Origin: Hymenopellis radicata
Taxonomy: Eukaryota; Basidiomycota; Agaricomycetes; Agaricales; Physalacriaceae
DNA length: 21,954 nt
NCBI GenBank assembly: GCA_015501595.1
Contig: JADNRX010000805.1
Location: 1 to 21,954, forward strand
Direction: 5' to 3'
The notes under the pieces were generated by a model. It had not been told where the DNA came from and did not search any database. It saw only the letters and a list, made by a program, of their open reading frames with translations. The position numbers and the translations under genes are program-made. Below are positions 8,613-18,121 of the stretch, piece by piece. How positions within the stretch are numbered: the first letter of the stretch is position 1; the number at the start of each line of letters is the position of its first letter.

Positions 8613-10265
8613 TTACCAAAGAGTTGCCCGAATACCCTGCTGCCGCAAATTTGCCATACAGTCTAGCACGTCACCTCGAAGGCCACCTCCATTCCTCACG
8701 CCGAGGACGACGGAGGATAGAGTGTGCATCCCTGCACCTCCTTGTCCACCACGCGCAGTGAGCATGGGGATCAGAGCGTCTACTAGTTGATGCTCTTCCG
8801 CCCACACCAGCTCCAGCGACGTCAGTTTTGGTAGGAGATGGCCGAGGGCCATCTCCCGGAAAAGCCGTTCATTGAATAGCGACGGTCCCGACTCAGCTTC
8901 GATGATGTGCAGCGCTCGCAAGTCCTTCATGCTATGAAGCGCGTCAACTAGATTGTCCTCTAACGTGGGTTCAGTAGTGTATATGTGGAAGAACCCTTCG
9001 TGATAGTCGCCATATCGACCCCGCATAATAACAGTGAACGTCTGTAGTGCGCATCCGGAACTCTCCAAGAAGTCGGGAAGAACACAGAAGGGATCGTTCC
9101 AGTCTGCGGGTTCAAAGTGTCGACGTGTCGTGTTTGGATCGGGAGGCATCATTGTGAGGCTTTCGAGGGTGGGGATGGTGATGCTTCGGAAGAACGCGAG
9201 CAGCGATCCCGTCCAGATCACGGAATCGAGCACCAGGGTAGAGATGCGCAGACTGAATGGTACGAATCCGATGAGTAGGTCAATCTCATAACGGTGCGGC
9301 CTGAGAACGAGTGTTCGATGATTGCCATCGTCGAACTCGTCATTGAGATGATGCCTCAGACTGTACACGTCACTCTGAGTACATACTTCGCGAAGTTGGC
9401 GCCAGGGCAGTGCACGAGCAATATACCCGAATCCCTCAGTTGCTCCCTCACGATCTATTAGTGTGAAACTGGACAGAAAAGGTGCTCCATCAAACAATTC
9501 ACGTTGGACAAAGCGCACGGGACCCTTGTTCACCAATGTCAGGGACTCCAGAAGGGGGGACTCCAATTCTTGAAGGTGATATCCCAAGAGGTTGGTGTCC
9601 TTTTGATTCATACAAAACTCGGCAACCTTCCACTGAGCAGAGTTTCGGCAAGTAGCTGAAACGAGCTTGATGTGATAGTCGTCGGTCTCCTCGTATGGAA
9701 AGTCTTCGTCGCAGACATCTGATGTGGGCCGCTCCCTGTAAGGAATTTCGACCTTGACGGAAATCGGGACGTTCCCGCATTGTTCAAGATAGTGCTGGTA
9801 TACATCGAGGCCACCCGAATGAGGCGCGATGTATATGTGCGTCCATAGGGAGGGCGTAGAGAGCGCCATCTCACGCCATTTCGAGCAGACGAGGCTGATG
9901 GAGAGTGGGGTTGTATATTCCCTGCGCTGGAACGAGGTGCACGCAGACGCGAAGATGATTCCGAGGACTTCCGTTGGAAGTCGGCGGATGGGAGAGGAAC
10001 GTATATACTGGGTGCTCCGCTGGATATACGTGTCGAGATGCGCGTGGTGCGCTTTCAATGCGATAAGCATCGATTCGGCACGCTCGATTTCCTGCACCAG
10101 ATCTGCCAGTTCGGAAGATGGGTTCCCCAATCTGCTCTTTAGGCAAGAGACATCGGATTGGGTCGGATTCTGATACGCTCTGGCGAAGTCTTTTTCGAAA
10201 GAAAGTTTGTATGAGGTCAGAGCAATTGAGGCATGACATCTTGGGCACAGTTCAACAGAAATCAT
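8613..10265 (-). CDS. F-box-like domain protein, single exon, 550 residues
   Basis: The frame is uninterrupted from the ATG at 10265. The N-terminus carries a Cys pair (C7, C10 in LCPRCHAS), then a likely coiled coil at about 52-83 (ELADLVQEIERAESML). An F-box-like motif follows at about 93-144: IRRLPTEVLGIIFASA, then LSISLVCSKWREMALSTPSL and W141. The remainder has irregular Leu-rich strands (LESLTLV, LRALHI, LTSLELVWAEE) suggesting a divergent repeat domain. F-box proteins usually link substrates to SCF ubiquitin ligases through Skp1; this layout (Cys pair, coiled coil, F-box, divergent repeats) is very common in agaricomycetes, where the family is greatly expanded and substrates are unknown. 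No lesions are seen. Confidence 0.85.
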   Translation of the reverse strand: MISVELCPRCHASIALTSYKLSFEKDFARAYQNPTQSDVSCLKSRLGNPSSELADLVQEIERAESMLIALKAHHAHLDTYIQRSTQYIRSSPIRRLPTEVLGIIFASACTSFQRREYTTPLSISLVCSKWREMALSTPSLWTHIYIAPHSGGLDVYQHYLEQCGNVPISVKVEIPYRERPTSDVCDEDFPYEETDDYHIKLVSATCRNSAQWKVAEFCMNQKDTNLLGYHLQELESPLLESLTLVNKGPVRFVQRELFDGAPFLSSFTLIDREGATEGFGYIARALPWRQLREVCTQSDVYSLRHHLNDEFDDGNHRTLVLRPHRYEIDLLIGFVPFSLRISTLVLDSVIWTGSLLAFFRSITIPTLESLTMMPPDPNTTRRHFEPADWNDPFCVLPDFLESSGCALQTFTVIMRGRYGDYHEGFFHIYTTEPTLEDNLVDALHSMKDLRALHIIEAESGPSLFNERLFREMALGHLLPKLTSLELVWAEEHQLVDALIPMLTARGGQGGAGMHTLSSVVLGVRNGGGLRGDVLDCMANLRQQGIRATLW

Positions 10266-10912
10266 TGCCTTCAGAACATGTCAAATAAACCAGAAAAGCA
10301 ATAAAGGAAAGACATACGAGAATTATATAGCAAAGAGGTGACAAGACAGATTTGCTGCCTCCCAGTGAGTTGCTACAGGTTTACAATGATTAAGATCGGG
10401 TATTGTAAATGCTCATGAACGCACTGGATGGGCCCTTCACAGATTTTAAAACAAGCAGAGGCCTCACGAAAACAGGCGGGGTAGCCGATGATGGTGGTTG
10501 GAAGCAAGGCTGATAACGGTAACGTGATCAGTGCCAATCGCTACGTTCGATGCATTCAATTTCTGCGTCCATACGAATCGGATATAGAATTCTACTGCTA
10601 CTAAGCAGTCCCTAAGGCTGCGGCATACCATTCCAGTCTGAACAATATTTCGAAGATAACAAGAAAACTAGCAGAACGAATGATGGAAGGGTTTGAGATG
10701 GGTTTCTATAAGAGAGTTCCACTAGTCGCCAAATAAAATCTCCCCGCCTGCGGGCGAGCTCGATGATGACGCAAACACTGCATTGGCCGCCCCGTACTAA
10801 CTGCTGAGAGAACGGCCAATGGCTCATGACACTGAACCCAGCTATGATCAGCATACTGAGTACTCTGCACAACCATATCACCAAACGACAGCGTCTCGAT
10901 TCAGATTATCCA
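10266..10912. other. Upstream region of the F-box-like gene and downstream region of copy A
   Basis: About 650 bases without a convincing gene. Open frames at 10612-10884 (minus) and 10826-11113 (plus) show no domain, and the plus frame overlaps the remnant of copy A. Confidence 0.45.
10323..10329 (-). promoter_or_regulatory. Candidate TATA box for the F-box-like gene
   Basis: TATATAA on the minus strand, about 58-64 bases upstream of the ATG at 10265. Spacing and sequence fit a core promoter; no experimental support. Confidence 0.35.
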
Positions 10913-12035
10913 TCATGCGCTCAGCGAGGCCGTAATCGAATGTCTTCTGCAAACCCTCGTCTCGACTGCCTTGAACCCGGACATACGAACAATTTTGGAC
11001 CTACTACGTTTCAACTTGACAGCGACTTTCGAAACTTGACTAGATGCCACTGGTCCATGAGAAACACTGTTAGAACATTTGATCATATCAGCGAAGGAGA
11101 TGCTCACGTGTAGTACACATCCTAGTCGGAGTCGAGACCCCGCCGCAACAGGAGAGCGCGCGCCAGCACGCCGACGCGCCTTGCACTCATCAACAATTCT
11201 ACGACACGTTAAACTGATAAGGACAGCACCTTGATGATACCAAGATTGGGATTGACTTTCCCGCCGGAGTGAAGATCTTGTTCCACATGGGATCATCCAT
11301 CGAAGAAAAGAAAATGTCTTGGATAGCTTCGACGTCGTCAGTGACCGAGGGTGCATAGGCGTCGCTCTGAGCCGACTCTGAGTCTCAGCGGCTGGGCCTG
11401 TCGGGTACATGTGAACCCAGTCCTTTAGCGGGAAGACCCCTTGACTCCGCATCGATTGCGTCTATACGCTTAGCATCTTCGCATGTATAACAGCTGATGG
11501 CGTAATCCGTTCCACCCGAGAACTCAGGGCTATTTGAGTAGTCGTGGTTTTCAGGCGCCACCGGGACATCGAAGTCATCCAAGGTCGTCTGGTAACAGTT
11601 GTCCCATGGTAGGGGGCGGGATATAGGAAGAGGCGGGCGACCGAGATGATGTTCAGTCGTAGGAAGGATCGGGACACACATGTTGGGAGTTCTGTGTCTG
11701 GGCAATTAGGACGCGCTTTGGTCAGGCTAATTTGAACTGGACGCAAGCCTATTCTATTGAACTTGGCGTGCTGATCAGGGAATCCGTGCCACTATATGTG
11801 AAGTTGTAAATACAACTGCAAGAAACGATATAAAGACTTACCTGAGTGCAATATCCAGCATACTGATTCCAATGTAATTTATCAACAAGATCTTTCACGA
11901 CCGAGTCTCCGCCTTGGCAGTAGTACTGCAAGGTTGCAGGGGGTCGAGGGAGAATGCCACAAACGTTCCTTCATACGGTACGTCGAGGATCATTCCTCGT
12001 TTGCGAGACTTCGGTGGCGGGTTGGCAGTCGTCAT
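10913..12035 (-). pseudogene. Unknown tandem family, copy A, heavily broken
   Basis: Same gene plan as copies B and C. The start ATG at 12035 gives MTTANPPPKSRKRG and the block VPYEGTFVAFSLDP. Intron 1 (11792-11841) is at the shared position after QYAGYCTQ, followed by WHGFPDQ. Lesions read by eye: frameshifts at about 11930-11942, about 11690-11700 and about 11256-11268; an in-frame TGA at 11385-11387; and loss of the end of exon 2, which in B and C reads LWDEHAALK, together with the start of intron 2 (near 11219). The tail with VDECKARRR and KLKRSRSK is still readable but out of phase. It is the oldest or most neglected of the three. The function of the family is unknown. Confidence 0.75.
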
Positions 12036-12067
12036 GTCGTATGCGCCTAAAGAAAGCCCTGTGCCGC

Positions 12068-12112
12068 TTATAAGGTCAGTTCGCGCATTGTCCCATGAAA
12101 AGACAATAGACA
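12068..12112 (-). promoter_or_regulatory. Conserved upstream element of copy A
   Basis: Upstream of the ATG lies a TTATAAG core (12068-12074) and, further out, GAAAAGACAATAG (12097-12109). Similar elements in the same order precede copies B and C, so this is probably a promoter inherited with the duplication. The TATA-like core is unusually close to the ATG (about 35 bases). Confidence 0.4.
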
Positions 12113-12272
12113 CAGAAACAACAAGTGAACAAAAAGGGAACTTGGGGCCCTACACGTCGCCGATCACTGTTGTTGTTTGGGATGGTGGTGTTCGAGGTGC
12201 CTGGTTCCACGAGCGAGTAAATGGATAGATTAAAGTGTATGATACGAATGGATAAAGGTTTTCTTATCCAGT

Positions 12273-13472
12273 CTACGCGCTCGACTTGACTCCGGCTGTC
12301 TTAAACCCGAATATACGAACAACTTTCGACCGAGTACGCTTCAACTTGGCGGCAAGTTTCGAGAAACTAGATAGTACTGGTCCCCGAGGCAATATTATCA
12401 AGACTGACATTCTAATGATACGAGAAGACTCACGCATAAAATTCATTCCTCGAGTCCGTACGGCGCCTCTCTCAACAGGAGGAACTTGAAGCGAAGCAGC
12501 ACGCCGACGAGCTTTGCACTCATCAACAATCCTGAGTGGAGTTAGACTGAAATGCACATGCTATACTGAACGCAGAGCATACCTTTTCAAAGCAGCATGC
12601 TCGTCCCACAGTTCTGCAGGATCTGAGAGGACTTTGATAACGCCAAGGTCGGAATTGATCCTGATAGCTGGCGTGAAGATCTTGCTCCACATAGGAGCAT
12701 TTACCGAAGAAAAGAAAATATTTTCGACAGCATCGATATCGTCACCGAGCGAAGGCGCATAATCGCCGACACTCTGTATCGAATCTGAGTCTGAGCTGTC
12801 GTTGTTGTTGACCACTGCGCCCTGTACTTCGAGAGCACCGACAGGACACTCAGCCTCCATTGCGTCTATACGCTTAACATCCTCGCTTGTATAGCGTGAT
12901 ATGGCCGACATAGCGGCGGATGAAAGTGTGGGGTATTCGAGTAGTCATACGTTTGTGGCTCGACCAAAGTATCAAAGTCATCCATGGTGGGCTGATAGCA
13001 GTTTGACCATGGCAAGGGATGTGATATGGGGAGAGGAGTGCGACCAAGAGGGTGTTCGGTGGTAGGTAGAATCGGAACACACATATCGGCTGTCTTGTGC
13101 TTGAATTTGTCTGTAAGATTGGGACGCGGTTTTGTCAAGCCAATTTGGATGGGTCGTAACCACATTCTGTTGAATGCAGCTTCGGGATCAGGCAATCCCC
13201 CATTCCACTGCTCTAACGTAAGTGCACTGTTGTCAAATAGTGTATACTTTATAGCAACGTACTCGAACACAGTAACCAGCATATTGTTTGCAGGCCAAAT
13301 TCTGAGCGAGCTCTTTGGCCACAGCATCTCCACCCTGGCAGTAGTACCGCAAAGTCGCGGCAGGATCGATGGAAAACACCATAAAGCTCCCTTCCCAAGG
13401 AATATGAACAATTCCTCGTTCATCGTCCTCTGAATCGTCGTCGTCATTTATCATGGGCATGGAGGGGAGCAT
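12273..13472 (-). pseudogene. Unknown tandem family, copy B, near-intact with one apparent frameshift
   Basis: Exons on the minus strand: 13472-13263, 13207-12583, 12531-12434, 12376-12273; introns of 55, 51 and 57 bases, all GT-AG. The start is an acidic MLPSMPMINDDDDSEDDERG. The conserved core has VPWEGSFMVFSIDP, YYCQGGD, QYAGYC, QIGLTKPRPN, CVPILPTTEHPLGRTPLPIS and WSNCYQPTMDDFD. A Ser/Asp-rich linker, a block ending LWDEHAALK, DECKARRRA and the basic tail KLAAKLKRTRSKVV follow. Relative to A and C one base is missing near 12905-12920, between YSNTPHF and the SEDVKRIDAM block. Without it the protein would be about 343 residues; as it stands translation stops early. A sequencing error or a recent mutation would look the same. 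I do not recognise the family. Confidence 0.6.
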
Positions 13473-13511
13473 GTTGTTGTAGAGTTACGAGTCAGTGTGG
13501 AAGGCGCACAG

Positions 13512-13564
13512 TTATAAGGGTCGAGCCACATTGCCTTGTATTGTTCCCAGAAAAGACAATAGCA
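13512..13564 (-). promoter_or_regulatory. Conserved upstream element of copy B
   Basis: TTATAA (13512-13517) and AGAAAAGACAATAG (13549-13562) correspond to the elements before copy A. The 368 bases between the ATGs of copy B and the plus-strand gene at 13841 must serve both divergent genes. Confidence 0.4.
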
Positions 13565-13769
13565 CGCCAGAGAACAAGGACGAAAGAACAAGAAGAAAAG
13601 GACTAGGACCATCGGGCCGGCCATCCGATCTGTTTCAGAAGAGGTCTGCTTTCGAGCTCTTCATCATGGAATTTGCCGGACGCTGCCACACAATAAACCA
13701 GAAAGCTCTGGCCATCCGTCTCTTGTTATCAACGGAGAACAAAGCAAGAATGTCCCTGTTTTCTGGATG

Positions 13770-13775
13770 TATAAA
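13770..13775 (+). promoter_or_regulatory. Candidate TATA box for the gene at 13841
   Basis: TATAAA about 66-71 bases upstream of the ATG at 13841, which itself sits in a favourable CACC-ATG context. Confidence 0.4.
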
Positions 13776-13840
13776 TCTATCTCGTCGCACGTCGCTCCAG
13801 AATACACCAACTCACGCCATCACACCGCACCCACAACACC

Positions 13841-14949
13841 ATGAAGGGTTCAATATGTGGTATCCACGCCTCCGTCTACGACCCGCTTCTGCAATGCCTC
13901 GACAAGATGGATGGCGCCAGAAATTCGCGGACTAGCTTGGCTTCCGCACGACCTGGCAGCACGCTCTCCATCACCAAAACCAAGAAATTTCGTCCTTGTC
14001 TGGTACTAGAGGCAAATCCCCAGACCAACTATATAACCATCTGCCTGATGGCAACGTTTGGTGGTGCCGACTATGACGATCTTGCAGACATTACACAGCG
14101 TCTTGTTCGTCCCGTCCAACACCATCATCCCTCCTTCCCAGAGGCATCGACTATACCCGTCACGCCGGCATGGCCCAAAAACCCGCAATGGATGATTTGT
14201 TGGGAAAACGACATTACGACCGCGCCCTCCCCGTGGTCTGGCGACGTTCCGTACTCTGTAGACGCGGCGATTGTCGACAAGCTTCAAAGAAAGGTCAAGA
14301 AACTTCGCATGAACCTCTGCAAAGCCGCGTCGGCTGATCGTGGGCTTGAGAAGCGCTTGCGGCAGATCTCATGGTACGGACAGCAGCCTAGTATCGTTTG
14401 AGTGATGCTTATGTCTTTCTGTAGGGCTGGAAAAGAGCACATGAGGCGAGGGTCAGTAGAGTCAATCTCCTAGATCCAAACTACTTACTTACCAGACATC
14501 GCAGGGTGAGGGCTCCATCTACAGTCAGGCGCCAAATGGGAGTCAGGGCAGTCTACTCTCCGCCCGAAGTTATGCGTCCTCGTCATGCTCCGCGTCGACG
14601 AGCAGCCTGATGTCCATTCCCGAAGTCTCGGAAGGTGAGGACTGGGATGCCGAGGAGATCTCAACACCCACGCCCACGGGCACGACGTTTGCTGGCAAAT
14701 TAATGAAGAACCTGACGAGGGCGTCGCGTTCTTCACATTTCTCCAAACGTCACACTTCATCGGTATGTCATTTCCCTCTGCGTATTAACGAGGCATAGCT
14801 AATCTGAGCAGGCAAGGAACGACTTCGTAATCCAAAACCCACCGATGACGCGAACGAATGCCTCTAGGGTCAGCGTCTCGAGTTGTCGCTCCCAGAGTAG
14901 TGGAAAGAGTTGTTGGGCTAAAGGCCCTCCTGTAATCCGTCCGATGTGA
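13841..14949 (+). CDS. Uncharacterised protein, four exons, 322 residues
   Basis: Exons: 13841-14373, 14425-14455, 14496-14762, 14812-14949; introns of 51, 40 and 49 bases (GTACGG, GTAGAG and GTATGT donors). All phases agree and the frame stays open. The tiny 31-base exon 2 is the least certain part; without splicing the first exon would end at a stop at 14401. The N-terminal part (about 45-125) has TKKFRPCLVLEANP and ITICLMATFGG. This KxRPxLVLE pattern recalls the beta-barrel start of PemK/MazF-like folds, a weak resemblance only. A basic helix (DKLQRKVKKLRMN) follows, then a long Ser-rich, low-complexity region with an acidic patch (SEGEDWDAEE), probably disordered. No signal peptide or membrane span. 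It lies between copies B and C on the opposite strand. Confidence 0.7.
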
Positions 14950-14968
14950 GAAGGACGTCGCAATAATC

Positions 14969-15220
14969 TCAAGCTCCACTACAGCAAATTCTGTTCATGT
15001 AATGTCTCTCACCAACCGCTCTGGATGCCTTCCTAATTGCGTCGGATTGGTAAATAAAGTATAGAATATATATCCAGCCATTAATGATCACGACGCCGAG
15101 ACGATTGAACCAGCGTTGAAGGACTTCCGGTGCCGAATGGTCGCGCACCGCGTCATGCTCATCTATCTCCAGCCTCTCGAGGGTCGACATTAACGAGGGC
15201 TTCAACCAATAGATTAAAGT
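14969..15220 (-). pseudogene. C-terminal remnant of a probable F-box-like gene
   Basis: On the minus strand a short open stretch reads PSLMSTLERLEIDEHDAV and then APEVLQRWFNRLG. It may be joined by an intron to EGIQSGW and a stop. The LERLEI strand and the short Gly/Trp end are familiar from agaricomycete F-box-like proteins. Nothing upstream encodes the rest, because copy C's tail begins at 15266. The donor site of the supposed intron is weak, so the exon structure is a guess. Confidence 0.35.
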
Positions 15221-15265
15221 ATTAGACTTTGAATAGTCGCCAAGTCTATACCGTGACGTTCGACT

Positions 15266-16410
15266 TCAAGACTCGAATGCCTTGAACCGTAATACATGAA
15301 CAATCTTCGACCTAGCACGTTTTAACTTGATGGCTAGTTTCGAGAAACGAGACAAGACTGGTCCGTCGTCTGTTGTTAAGGAAAGGTTTCCAAAAGCGAT
15401 AGAGATACTCACGTGTACCATGCAATCTCTGTGTCCGCACAGCGCTTTTCTTGTCAGGAGGAAGCGAACCAGCGCGCCGACGAGCTTTACACTCATCAAT
15501 AACTCTAGGTTGAGTTAGTTTAGCATGCATACGATTCTGAGTGACAGTACTTACTTCTTCAGAGCAGCATGTTCGTCCCATAGATCTCCTGGATCAGAGA
15601 GCACATTGATGACACCCAGGTCGGGATTGACTTTGACAGCTGGCGTGAAGATTTTGTTCCACATAGGATCGTCTGTCGAAGAAAAGAAAATGTCCTCGAC
15701 GGCATCCACATCATCACTGATGTCGGGGGCATAATCGTCGTTTTGAATTGACTCTGAATCGGGCTCGCCGCCGTCGCTTACTAGTGCACCTAGTCCATCA
15801 GTCATCAGGAGCACAGCAGTCACTCGGCAGCCATTGCGTCTATACGCTTGGCATCCTCGCTAGTAAAACAGCTGATGTCGAAATCAGTTCCGGGAGAGAA
15901 GACAGGGCTCTTCGAGTAATCGAGTGCTTCCGGCATCATAAGGACATCAAAGTCGTCCATAGTGGTTTGATAGCAATTCGGCCAAGGTAGAGGCTTAGAT
16001 ATAGGGAGAGGCGTACGACCAAGAGGGTGCTCAGTGGCAGGTAGGATGGGAACACACATGTCGGCTGTTGTGTGCTTGAATTTGTCGGTACGATTTGGAC
16101 GCGGTTTCGTCAAGCCAATTTGCACTAGCCGTAGGCCAATTCTGTTGTACGCGGCGTCCTGGTCCGGAAAACCATACCACTATCGAGATCATCAGCGAAC
16201 TCCAGAGCTAACAGAGCAACTTACTTGAGTGCAATAACCAGCGTATTGCTTGCAGACCAGCTGCTCGATAGCCTCCTTCGCAGCGACATCTCCACCTTGG
16301 CAGTAGTACTGCAAAGTTGCCGTAGCATCAATGGAGAAGGCTACAAACGATCCTTCCCAGGGAACGTGAAGGACTCCGCGTTCTTCGTCTGCAGATGAGG
16401 ATGTGGACAT
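15266..16410 (-). pseudogene. Unknown tandem family, copy C, near-intact with one apparent frameshift
   Basis: Exons on the minus strand: 16410-16225, 16179-15555, 15504-15413, 15357-15266; introns of 45, 50 and 55 bases with good GTAAGT or GTGAGT donors. The start is MSTSSSADEERG, then VPWEGSFVAFSID, YYCQGGD, QYAGYCTQ/WYGFPDQ, CVPILPATEHPLGRTPLPIS, WPNCYQTTMDDFD, SEDAKRIDAMAAE, an acidic linker, MWNKIFTPAVKVNPDLG, LWDEHAALKK, VIDECKARRRAG and the basic tail KLAIKLKRARSKIV. After DAMAAE the frame meets TGA (15820-15822) and the conserved sequence continues one frame over, so a one-base shift lies near there. Read without it the protein would be about 330 residues. The intron positions match copy B exactly. 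No signal peptide or membrane span; function unknown. Confidence 0.65.
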
Positions 16411-16717
16411 GGGTGACAAGGAGTTGGCAGGGTAGAGACCGCCACGATCCCGCTTATGAGATGGAAAGCCATGAAAAAACAACAATAAGAAAACAACAAG
16501 AATCGAACAAGGAACAAATCGGACCGGAGTATCCGATCCGTCTTTTTGTCCTTCTTGAAAATTAAGCAAGTCTCTTGGACCTACAAATCTGCTAGCTTCT
16601 CGACGCCGGCATTCAATTCTCCTCCATGGTTCAATTTGCGACATCAACACTTCCATCTACGATCAACTTTCCGACTACATCTCTCATCTTACTGGCCCTC
16701 CTTGGAAGGGGTCGATG
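16411..16717 (-). promoter_or_regulatory. Upstream region of copy C with conserved element
   Basis: A TCATAAG core (16453-16459) and an A-rich GAAAAAACAACAATA stretch (16473-16487) match the order of elements before copies A and B, though less closely. The rest, to 16717, lies between the copy C promoter and the end of the F-box-like gene and shows no gene. Confidence 0.35.
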
Positions 16718-18121
16718 TCACACAATGTGTGGCGCATCAACGCGAAGCACACCCTTCGAGTTCAGTTCTGCCATGCTGCTGATAATTCCCTGGCGCAAAT
16801 GGTCCATCCGACGCAGCGTACGTTGGGTAACAGGTCCGCGAAGCGTGACATGAACGCTCTTCAAACTGTGAACATTGTTTCTGGAGAGCACCCCGTCCCA
16901 ATTCCGCCAGACTTCGTTATTGAGACATGACTCCGGGTTGGTGAGGATGACTTCGATGGTTATGTGTTCCAAGCCGATTGGACGGGTCTCATTCGCGAAG
17001 AATTGAGTAAGGCAAATCAAGATCTCAAGTGGATCGGTCGCGGCACTATCCCGTTCATCATGACGGTCGACCATCTGGAATCGTAAGACGCGCAAGGGTA
17101 TTCGAGAAGGATGAACATGGGAGGTAGGAATCTGACCGATCCAGCGGTCGCTCTGAACGTCTTCGGCGTCTGTATCTACACCGAAACCGATAACGGTCCA
17201 ACTTGGATGAACATGGTGAATGGGAAGAGACGTACATTGTCTTGGAGCGGCCAAGGTAAGCTCTTCAAGCGCGTCTCGACCACTGTACACCATCTCCTCT
17301 ACGACCACACAATGAAATGCGATAGGGAGATGAATGGAAAGTCTCTTCAAATCATGAAATGAGAGTGGAGCAAGCCCGCCCCATGGCATCGTAGTATGCG
17401 CTATTCCCGAATGGTTGCAGAGGCTTTCAATATTGGGGGCAGGTCCTTCGCCTTCAGAAGGCCAGGTAATATCAACGCAGAGCGAGTCTCGGATTTCAAA
17501 GTCCCGAAGATGGGGAGCTTTCCTCATAAATGATGATACTTGGTTCATCATATCGGACCAGCCGCGCATGGATACGAAGCTAAAATAGCTGTGGGCGAGC
17601 GACGTGGATACACCATTCCACATTATGAATGCCAAACGTAACCTTTGGATGTGTCGAAGTGTGGTTAGGACAGCGGGGAGAGATGGTTCGTTTGCTGGCC
17701 ACTGGGCATTGATAATATTATCGTTGGCACTAGGGGAGAGTTGTTCATCACCCTGCAGCCACAGCTCACGAACGAGACCAGGAATATCTTCGGTATCACA
17801 ACACAAGCGGTAGAAATTCTGGCATTGCTGGGCGCTGGTGAGGACGATTCTTCGATGCATACGAGGTCGTGCAGAGTTGGACATAGCGTGGCAGACTAGG
17901 CGGCATTGCCGCAGGACTTCTGTATCGTCTCCAATTTCGTCTAAAATGGCATCGACGATTTCCTGCGGGAAACGTGGGACTGGCGGTGTTGGACATAAGG
18001 TGAGCTCTACGTGATTGCGATGGAGATAAATGTATGGCTTACGGGTTGTGGTCGATGGCGTTGTGTCTACCTGACATCCCTCGTTACTACCAGATGTCTC
18101 GATGAGAGATTCCGCCATCAT
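16718..18121 (-). CDS. F-box-like domain protein, single exon, 467 residues
   Basis: The frame is unbroken from the ATG at 18121 (MMAESLIE). After a Ser/Thr-rich N-terminus, an F-box-like motif lies at about 48-93: VPRFPQEIVDAILDEIGDD, then VLRQCRLVCHAMSNSARP and MHRRIVL, the usual P-E-(I/L)-(I/V)-I layout. The rest contains weak Leu-rich strands (LRHIQRLRLAF, LRDFEI, ALEELTLAAP, LKSVHVTLRGP), consistent with a divergent repeat substrate-binding part. It is probably an SCF-type ubiquitin ligase adaptor with unknown substrate. It differs from the 550-residue F-box-like gene in having no N-terminal Cys pair or coiled coil. Its ALEELTLAAP segment resembles the remnant at 21074-21231. Confidence 0.8.
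   Translation of the reverse strand: MMAESLIETSGSNEGCQVDTTPSTTTRKPYIYLHRNHVELTLCPTPPVPRFPQEIVDAILDEIGDDTEVLRQCRLVCHAMSNSARPRMHRRIVLTSAQQCQNFYRLCCDTEDIPGLVRELWLQGDEQLSPSANDNIINAQWPANEPSLPAVLTTLRHIQRLRLAFIMWNGVSTSLAHSYFSFVSMRGWSDMMNQVSSFMRKAPHLRDFEIRDSLCVDITWPSEGEGPAPNIESLCNHSGIAHTTMPWGGLAPLSFHDLKRLSIHLPIAFHCVVVEEMVYSGRDALEELTLAAPRQCTSLPIHHVHPSWTVIGFGVDTDAEDVQSDRWIGQIPTSHVHPSRIPLRVLRFQMVDRHDERDSAATDPLEILICLTQFFANETRPIGLEHITIEVILTNPESCLNNEVWRNWDGVLSRNNVHSLKSVHVTLRGPVTQRTLRRMDHLRQGIISSMAELNSKGVLRVDAPHIV

Noticed and set aside
10612..10884. Open minus frame with a hydrophobic start
   Set aside because: No recognisable family, no promoter or intron support; could be chance in non-coding DNA.
12905..12920. 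Explaining the frame change in copy B by an intron
   Set aside because: The conserved sequence resumes within a few bases, leaving no room for an intron; a one-base loss is the simplest reading.
15820..15823. Explaining the frame change in copy C by an unrecognised intron
   Set aside because: The stop comes directly after DAMAAE, before any usable donor, and candidate GT-AG intervals downstream are only 26-34 bases.
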